From Aurantiacibacter rhizosphaerae (GTDB taxonomy: Bacteria; Pseudomonadota; Alphaproteobacteria; Sphingomonadales; Sphingomonadaceae): 64,000 bases of DNA. Under the pieces are notes generated by a model that was given only the letters and a program-made list of their open reading frames with translations, searched no databases and was not told the DNA's origin. Location: the NCBI RefSeq assembly GCF_009807005.1, contig NZ_WUBR01000003.1:550294-614293 (forward strand), written 5' to 3'. A program made the position numbers and the translations under genes. Of this stretch, positions 59,696-64,000 are shown piece after piece. The stretch's first letter is position 1. Every line of letters begins with the position of its first letter.

Positions 59696-61842
59696 AAGAT
59701 CAGAACACCAAAAGCGACTGGCAAGCCAGGGCCGACAAGGAAGTCAAGGGCCGCGATCTGACCTGGCATACGCCGGAAGGTATCGCCGTGCAGCCCCTGT
59801 ACACCGCCGATGATACTCAGGGGCTGGACCCCGGCCTTCCCGGTTTCGAACCCTTCACCCGCGGTCCCTACGCCAGCATGTACACGGGCCGCCCGTGGAC
59901 GATCCGCCAATATGCAGGGTTCTCCACCGCCGAGGAATCGAACGCATTCTACCGCCGCAACCTGGCCGCCGGGCAAAAGGGGCTGTCGGTTGCCTTCGAC
60001 CTTGCCACTCACCGCGGCTATGACAGCGATCATCCGCGCGTTGTGGGTGACGTCGGCAAGGCGGGCGTGGCTATTGACACCGTGCGCGACATGGAGATCC
60101 TGTTCGACCAGATCCCGCTTGAGACCATGAGCGTGTCGATGACGATGAACGGCGCTGTGATCCCCATCCTCGCCTTCTACATCGTGGCGGGCGAACGTCA
60201 GGGCGTGAGCGCCGAAAAGCTGAGCGGCACCATTCAGAACGACATCCTGAAGGAGTTCATGGTCCGCAACACATACATCTATCCGCCAGAGCCATCGATG
60301 CGGATCGTGTCGGATATCATCGCCTACACTTCGCAGCACATGCCGCGCTTCAACAGCATCTCCATCAGCGGCTATCACATGCACGAAGCCGGGGCGACCG
60401 CCGTGCAGGAGCTGGCCTTCACCATTGCCGATGGCAAGGAATACGCCAGGCGCGCGATGGAAGCCGGGCTGGATATCGATGCCTTCGCGCCGCGCCTGTC
60501 CTTCTTCTGGGGCATCGGCATGAACTTCTTCATGGAAATCGCCAAGATGCGCGCGGCGCGCGCCCTGTGGCACGATGTGATGGATGACCTTGGCGCGCAG
60601 AACCCCAAGTCCAAGATGCTGCGCACCCATTGCCAGACCAGCGGCGTCAGCTTGCAGGAGCAGGATCCCTACAACAACGTGATCCGCACCACGATAGAGG
60701 CGATGGCCGCCGTGCTGGGCGGCACGCAGTCGCTCCACACCAATGCGCTGGACGAGGCGATTGCACTGCCGACGGACTTCTCCGCCCGCATCGCCCGCAA
60801 CACCCAATTGGTGATCCAGGAGGAAGCCGGCATTACCAATGTCGCCGATCCGCTGGGCGGCAGCTATTACATCGAAAGCCTGACCGCCGCACTGGTGGAA
60901 AAGGCCAAGGCCATGCTGGACGAGGTAGAGGCGGCAGGCGGCATGACCGAATATGTCGCCAGCGGAAAGCCCAAGGCCCAGATCGAGGAAGCCGCCGCTG
61001 CCAAGCAGGCGAGCGTCGACAAGGGTGAGACGGTGATCGTCGGCGTGAACAAGTACCGCCTCGATGAAGAGGCCGAGATCGACACGCTGGATATCGACAA
61101 CCACGCCGTGCGCCAGAGCCAGATCGAACGCATCGAAAAGGTGCGCGAGGGCCGCGACGAGGCAGCCTGCCAGGCAGCCTTGAAGGCTCTTTCCGAAGGT
61201 GCGGCAGAGACCGACAACGTGCTGGAACTGGCCGTTGCCGCCGCGCGCCAGGATGCGACGCTGGGCGAAATATCCTCTGCAATGGAGGATGTGTTCGGCC
61301 GTTATGACACCGTGCCCACGCCCGTGCGCGGCGTTTACACCTCTGCCTACGCCGGTGATGCGCGCTACCGCCAGGTGGTGGACGGGGTGAAGGCGGTGGA
61401 ACGCCGCCTTGGCCGCGCGCCGAAGCTGATGGTCGCCAAGATGGGGCAGGATGGGCATGATCGCGGGGCGAACGTGATCGCCTCCGCCTTTGCCGACATG
61501 GGTTTCGAGGTGATTTCCGGCCCCTTGTTCCAGACGCCCGCAGAAACGCGTGACATGGCTTTGGAAAAGGATGTGGACGCCATCGGCGCCAGCAGCCTTG
61601 CCGCAGGCCACAAGACACTGATCCCCGACCTGATCCGACTGCTGAAAGATGCCGGCCGGTCTGACATCAAGGTGGTGGCAGGCGGCGTGATCCCGCAGAA
61701 GGATTATGACTTCCTTCGCGATGCCGGGGTTCAAGGCATCTATGGGCCGGGCAGCAACGTGGTCGAATGCGCGGCGGACCTGCTGCGGCTGCTGGGGCAC
61801 AACATGCCGCCTGCGGGAGAAGAACTGGAGGCCGCGGAGTAA
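59692..61842 (+). CDS. Methylmalonyl-CoA mutase (adenosylcobalamin-dependent)
   Basis: A 716-residue single-chain mutase converting (R)-methylmalonyl-CoA to succinyl-CoA. The TIM-barrel half has [61 protein letters not shown]. The C-terminal cobalamin domain (about 580-715) carries the base-off motif [16 protein letters not shown], whose His binds cobalt. It is coupled to pccB by an ATGA overlap and followed two bases after its stop by pccA. No epimerase, MeaB chaperone or cobalamin riboswitch is present in the window. Confidence 0.95.
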   Translation: MKDQNTKSDWQARADKEVKGRDLTWHTPEGIAVQPLYTADDTQGLDPGLPGFEPFTRGPYASMYTGRPWTIRQYAGFSTAEESNAFYRRNLAAGQKGLSVAFDLATHRGYDSDHPRVVGDVGKAGVAIDTVRDMEILFDQIPLETMSVSMTMNGAVIPILAFYIVAGERQGVSAEKLSGTIQNDILKEFMVRNTYIYPPEPSMRIVSDIIAYTSQHMPRFNSISISGYHMHEAGATAVQELAFTIADGKEYARRAMEAGLDIDAFAPRLSFFWGIGMNFFMEIAKMRAARALWHDVMDDLGAQNPKSKMLRTHCQTSGVSLQEQDPYNNVIRTTIEAMAAVLGGTQSLHTNALDEAIALPTDFSARIARNTQLVIQEEAGITNVADPLGGSYYIESLTAALVEKAKAMLDEVEAAGGMTEYVASGKPKAQIEEAAAAKQASVDKGETVIVGVNKYRLDEEAEIDTLDIDNHAVRQSQIERIEKVREGRDEAACQAALKALSEGAAETDNVLELAVAAARQDATLGEISSAMEDVFGRYDTVPTPVRGVYTSAYAGDARYRQVVDGVKAVERRLGRAPKLMVAKMGQDGHDRGANVIASAFADMGFEVISGPLFQTPAETRDMALEKDVDAIGASSLAAGHKTLIPDLIRLLKDAGRSDIKVVAGGVIPQKDYDFLRDAGVQGIYGPGSNVVECAADLLRLLGHNMPPAGEELEAAE

Positions 61843-61844
61843 AT

Positions 61845-63869
61845 ATGTTCAAGAAAATCCTCATCGCCAATCGGGGCGAGATTGCGTGCCGTGTGATCAA
61901 GTCGGCACAGGGCATGGGTATTGCCACCGTCGCGGTCTATTCCGATGCCGATGCGCGCGCGCCCTTCGTGCAGATGGCAGACGAGGCGGTGCATATCGGC
62001 CCGGCACCGGCAGCAGAATCCTATCTGTTGGCCGACAAGATTATCGACGCCTGCAAGCAGACCGGCGCCGAGGCCGTGCATCCCGGCTATGGCTTCCTGT
62101 CGGAACGCGCCAGCTTTGTTGAGGCGCTGGAAAAAGAGAACATCGCCTTCATCGGCCCGCCCGCAAAGGCCATTGCGGCGATGGGCGACAAGATCGAGAG
62201 CAAGAAACTGGCCAAGGCCGCAGGCGTCAACACTGTGCCCGGATCGGAAGACGCCATCGACACGACCGAGGAGGCGCTGAAGGTCTCCAACGACATCGGC
62301 TATCCGGTGATGATGAAGGCCAGCGCGGGCGGCGGCGGCAAGGGCATGCGGCTGGCGTGGAACGACAAGGACGTTGAGGAAGGTTTCGAGGCCACCAAGC
62401 GCGAGGGACTGAACAGCTTTGGCGACGATCGCGTCTTCATCGAGAAGTTCATCGAAGACCCGCGCCATATCGAGATTCAGGTGCTGGGCGACAAGCACGG
62501 CAACGTCCTCTACCTCAACGAGCGTGAATGCAGCATCCAGCGCCGCCATCAAAAGGTGGTGGAAGAAGCGCCATCGCCGTTCGTCACCCCGGAAATGCGC
62601 CGCAAGATGGGTGAGCAGGCCGTCGCGCTGTCGCAGGCGGTGGGATACCACTCCGCAGGCACGGTGGAATTGATCGTATCGGGCGCGGACCCGACCGGCG
62701 AAAGCTTCTACTTCCTGGAAATGAACACCCGCCTGCAGGTGGAGCATCCGGTGACGGAGGCGATCACGGGCATCGACCTTGTCGAGCAGATGATCCGCGT
62801 GGCTGCGGGCGAAAAGCTGCCGATGACGCAGGACGATATCGGCATCGACGGCTGGTCCATCGAAACCCGCATCTATGCAGAAGATCCCTATCGCGGTTTC
62901 CTGCCCAGCACCGGGCGACTGGTGCGCTATGGCACGCCGGTGGAGCCTTGGGCGGGGGATTTGCGCGGCGTGGCACAGGAAAATGGCGGCGGTGTACGGC
63001 TCGATTCAGGCGTTCAGGAAGGCGGCGAGGTGTCGATCTTCTACGATCCGATGATCGCCAAGCTCGTGACCTGGGGCGAAACGCGCGATGCGGCGGCGGA
63101 TTTGCAGATCGCGGCGCTGGACGGGGTGGAATTGCAGGGCCTTGGCCACAACGTGGATTTCCTGTCCGCACTGATGCAGCACCCGCGTTTTCGCAGCGGC
63201 AATATCACCACCGGCTTCATTGCGGAGGAATATCCCGAAGGCTTTGAAGGCGCAGCCACCAGCGAAGAACGCCTGCGCGTGATCGCGGCCATTGCGGCAG
63301 GTATCGAATTTACGCACCAGTCGCGCCAGCGGCAGATCAGCGGCCAGCTTAATGGTCCTCAACCCGTGTCCGCCGCTTGGATCGTGCGCGTCGATGGTGT
63401 GGATCACACCGTTACTCTGGGAGACGGGCACGCGATGGTGAACGGCCACAAGGTGGAGGGCACCTGTGATTGGAAGCCGGGCGATCGCACCGCCACCGCC
63501 ACGCAGGCCGATGGGCCGACGCTGGGGCTGACGGTAACGCGCAACCGGCCCAACTGGCAGATCAACACGCACGGGCGCAGCTACACCGCGCGTGCTCTGC
63601 CCGCCAAGATCGCTGCGCTGGCCGATCACATGATCGAAAAAGTGCCGCCCGATACATCGAAAATGCTGCTGTGCCCGATGCCGGGCCTGCTGGTGAAACT
63701 GCACGTGGCGGAGGGTGACGCGGTGGAAGCCGGCCAACCGCTCGCCACGGTAGAAGCCATGAAGATGGAAAACATCCTGCGCGCCGAAAAATCGGGCACC
63801 GTTGCCACGATCAATTTCGCAGAGGGCGATACGCTCGTCGTCGACGCAGTGATCCTAGAGCTTGAATAG
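61845..63869 (+). CDS. pccA: Propionyl-CoA carboxylase alpha chain (biotin carboxylase plus BCCP)
   Basis: A 674-residue protein from ATG 61845; the open frame begins earlier inside the mutase gene, but this ATG directly precedes FKKILIANRGEIACRVIK, the universal start of the family. The ATP-grasp region has MKASAGGGGKGMRLAWN, ECSIQRRHQKVVEEAPSP and MNTRLQVEHPVTEAITG. The C-terminal biotin domain carries EAMKMENILRAEKSG, with the biotinylated Lys in AMKM. It forms the carboxylase holoenzyme with PccB. etfB follows nine bases later. Confidence 0.95.
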   Translation: MFKKILIANRGEIACRVIKSAQGMGIATVAVYSDADARAPFVQMADEAVHIGPAPAAESYLLADKIIDACKQTGAEAVHPGYGFLSERASFVEALEKENIAFIGPPAKAIAAMGDKIESKKLAKAAGVNTVPGSEDAIDTTEEALKVSNDIGYPVMMKASAGGGGKGMRLAWNDKDVEEGFEATKREGLNSFGDDRVFIEKFIEDPRHIEIQVLGDKHGNVLYLNERECSIQRRHQKVVEEAPSPFVTPEMRRKMGEQAVALSQAVGYHSAGTVELIVSGADPTGESFYFLEMNTRLQVEHPVTEAITGIDLVEQMIRVAAGEKLPMTQDDIGIDGWSIETRIYAEDPYRGFLPSTGRLVRYGTPVEPWAGDLRGVAQENGGGVRLDSGVQEGGEVSIFYDPMIAKLVTWGETRDAAADLQIAALDGVELQGLGHNVDFLSALMQHPRFRSGNITTGFIAEEYPEGFEGAATSEERLRVIAAIAAGIEFTHQSRQRQISGQLNGPQPVSAAWIVRVDGVDHTVTLGDGHAMVNGHKVEGTCDWKPGDRTATATQADGPTLGLTVTRNRPNWQINTHGRSYTARALPAKIAALADHMIEKVPPDTSKMLLCPMPGLLVKLHVAEGDAVEAGQPLATVEAMKMENILRAEKSGTVATINFAEGDTLVVDAVILELE

Positions 63870-63878
63870 GAGAGACCC

Positions 63879-64000
63879 ATGAAAATCCTCGTGCCCGTTA
63901 AGCGGGTGATAGATTACAATGTGAAGCCGCGCGTGAAGAGCGATGGTTCGGGTGTTGATCTGGCGAACGTCAAGATGAGCATGAACCCGTTTGACGAGAT
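63879..64000 (+). CDS. etfB: Electron transfer flavoprotein beta subunit, N-terminal part (runs off window)
   Basis: ATG 63879 follows TAGGAGAG. The 40 visible codons read [20 protein letters not shown] and then [20 protein letters not shown], the standard EtfB N-terminus ending in the conserved NPFDE adenine-side motif. The gene continues beyond the window, presumably followed by etfA. EtfAB collects electrons from acyl-CoA dehydrogenases, which fits the acyl-CoA metabolism upstream. Confidence 0.92.
   Translation, partial: MKILVPVKRVIDYNVKPRVKSDGSGVDLANVKMSMNPFDE

Noticed and set aside
59593..61800. 735-residue open frame antisense to methylmalonyl-CoA mutase
   Set aside because: The plus strand encodes an unmistakable mutase; the antisense frame is rich in His, Arg and Gly and matches nothing.
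1..64000. CRISPR array, insertion sequence, prophage, rRNA or cobalamin riboswitch
   Set aside because: I saw no regularly spaced repeats, transposase or integrase reading frames, rRNA sequence, or B12-box-like leader, including upstream of the cobalamin-dependent mutase.

Overview
The window looks like chromosomal DNA of an alphaproteobacterium of the order Sphingomonadales (Sphingomonadaceae or Erythrobacteraceae). The base composition is high in GC, genes are tightly packed with many ATGA/GTGA start-stop overlaps and TTG/GTG starts, and there are five full-length TonB-dependent receptors, each at the head of or inside a catabolic cluster. The mannonate dehydratase reads almost like the characterised Novosphingobium aromaticivorans ManD, and propionyl-CoA carboxylase is controlled by a PccR-type regulator. 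I see no CRISPR array, prophage, integrase, transposase or rRNA.

Layout. (1) 35-125 tRNA-Ser(GGA). (2) 0.4-16.9 kb is a D-glucuronide/D-glucuronate utilisation locus: carboxylesterase, TonB receptor, GH2 glycosidase, sugar isomerase/epimerase-like protein, then KdgK and ManD (minus), a GntR regulator, UxaC, UxuB and a TRAP transporter (DctPQM). Together these cover glucuronide cleavage, uptake, and glucuronate to fructuronate to mannonate to KDG to KDPG. A repeated TGGT-aag-ACCA-like motif in front of the esterase, receptor, manD and gntR is a good candidate for the regulator's operator. (3) 17-24.5 kb: LysR regulator, TonB receptor, and an overlapping DUF3604 lipoprotein / parvulin-type PPIase / HupE-UreJ membrane protein unit of unknown job. 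It is preceded by the C-terminal stub of a second, deleted DUF3604 gene. (4) 24.5-28.4 kb: 2OG-Fe(II) oxygenase whose reading frame extends upstream without a usable start codon, cytidine deaminase, TonB receptor. (5) 28.4-34.4 kb: small envelope and stress-type genes (DUF2147, HdeD-like, DUF1003, VIT-family transporter, cytochrome b561) and a PDZ protein / response regulator / histidine kinase operon. (6) 34.5-42.8 kb: sucrose/fructan locus with two LacI regulators, fructokinase, GH68 enzyme, TonB receptor and a GPH/SUT-type sugar symporter, with two different kinds of palindromic operator.

(7) 42.9-56.6 kb is the least conventional region, an amine module: PuuA-like gamma-glutamyl-amine synthetase, a class III PLP enzyme next to an APH-fold kinase (resembling the hydroxylysine/ethanolamine kinase plus phospholyase pairs), a class I glutamine amidotransferase, a Tat-exported DUF3237 protein, a GntR/FCD regulator, a PuuB-like oxidase, a TonB receptor, an MFS transporter, a NylB-like serine amidohydrolase and an omega-aminotransferase. 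Four copies of a TGTGATCACA palindrome sit in its promoters, two of them directly over the -10 box. I infer uptake, hydrolysis and catabolism of an amide- or polyamine-like compound that does not match a textbook operon. (8) 56.6-64 kb: propionyl-CoA assimilation, with PccR, PccB, methylmalonyl-CoA mutase, PccA and the start of EtfB, and three TTTGCAAA boxes between pccR and pccB.
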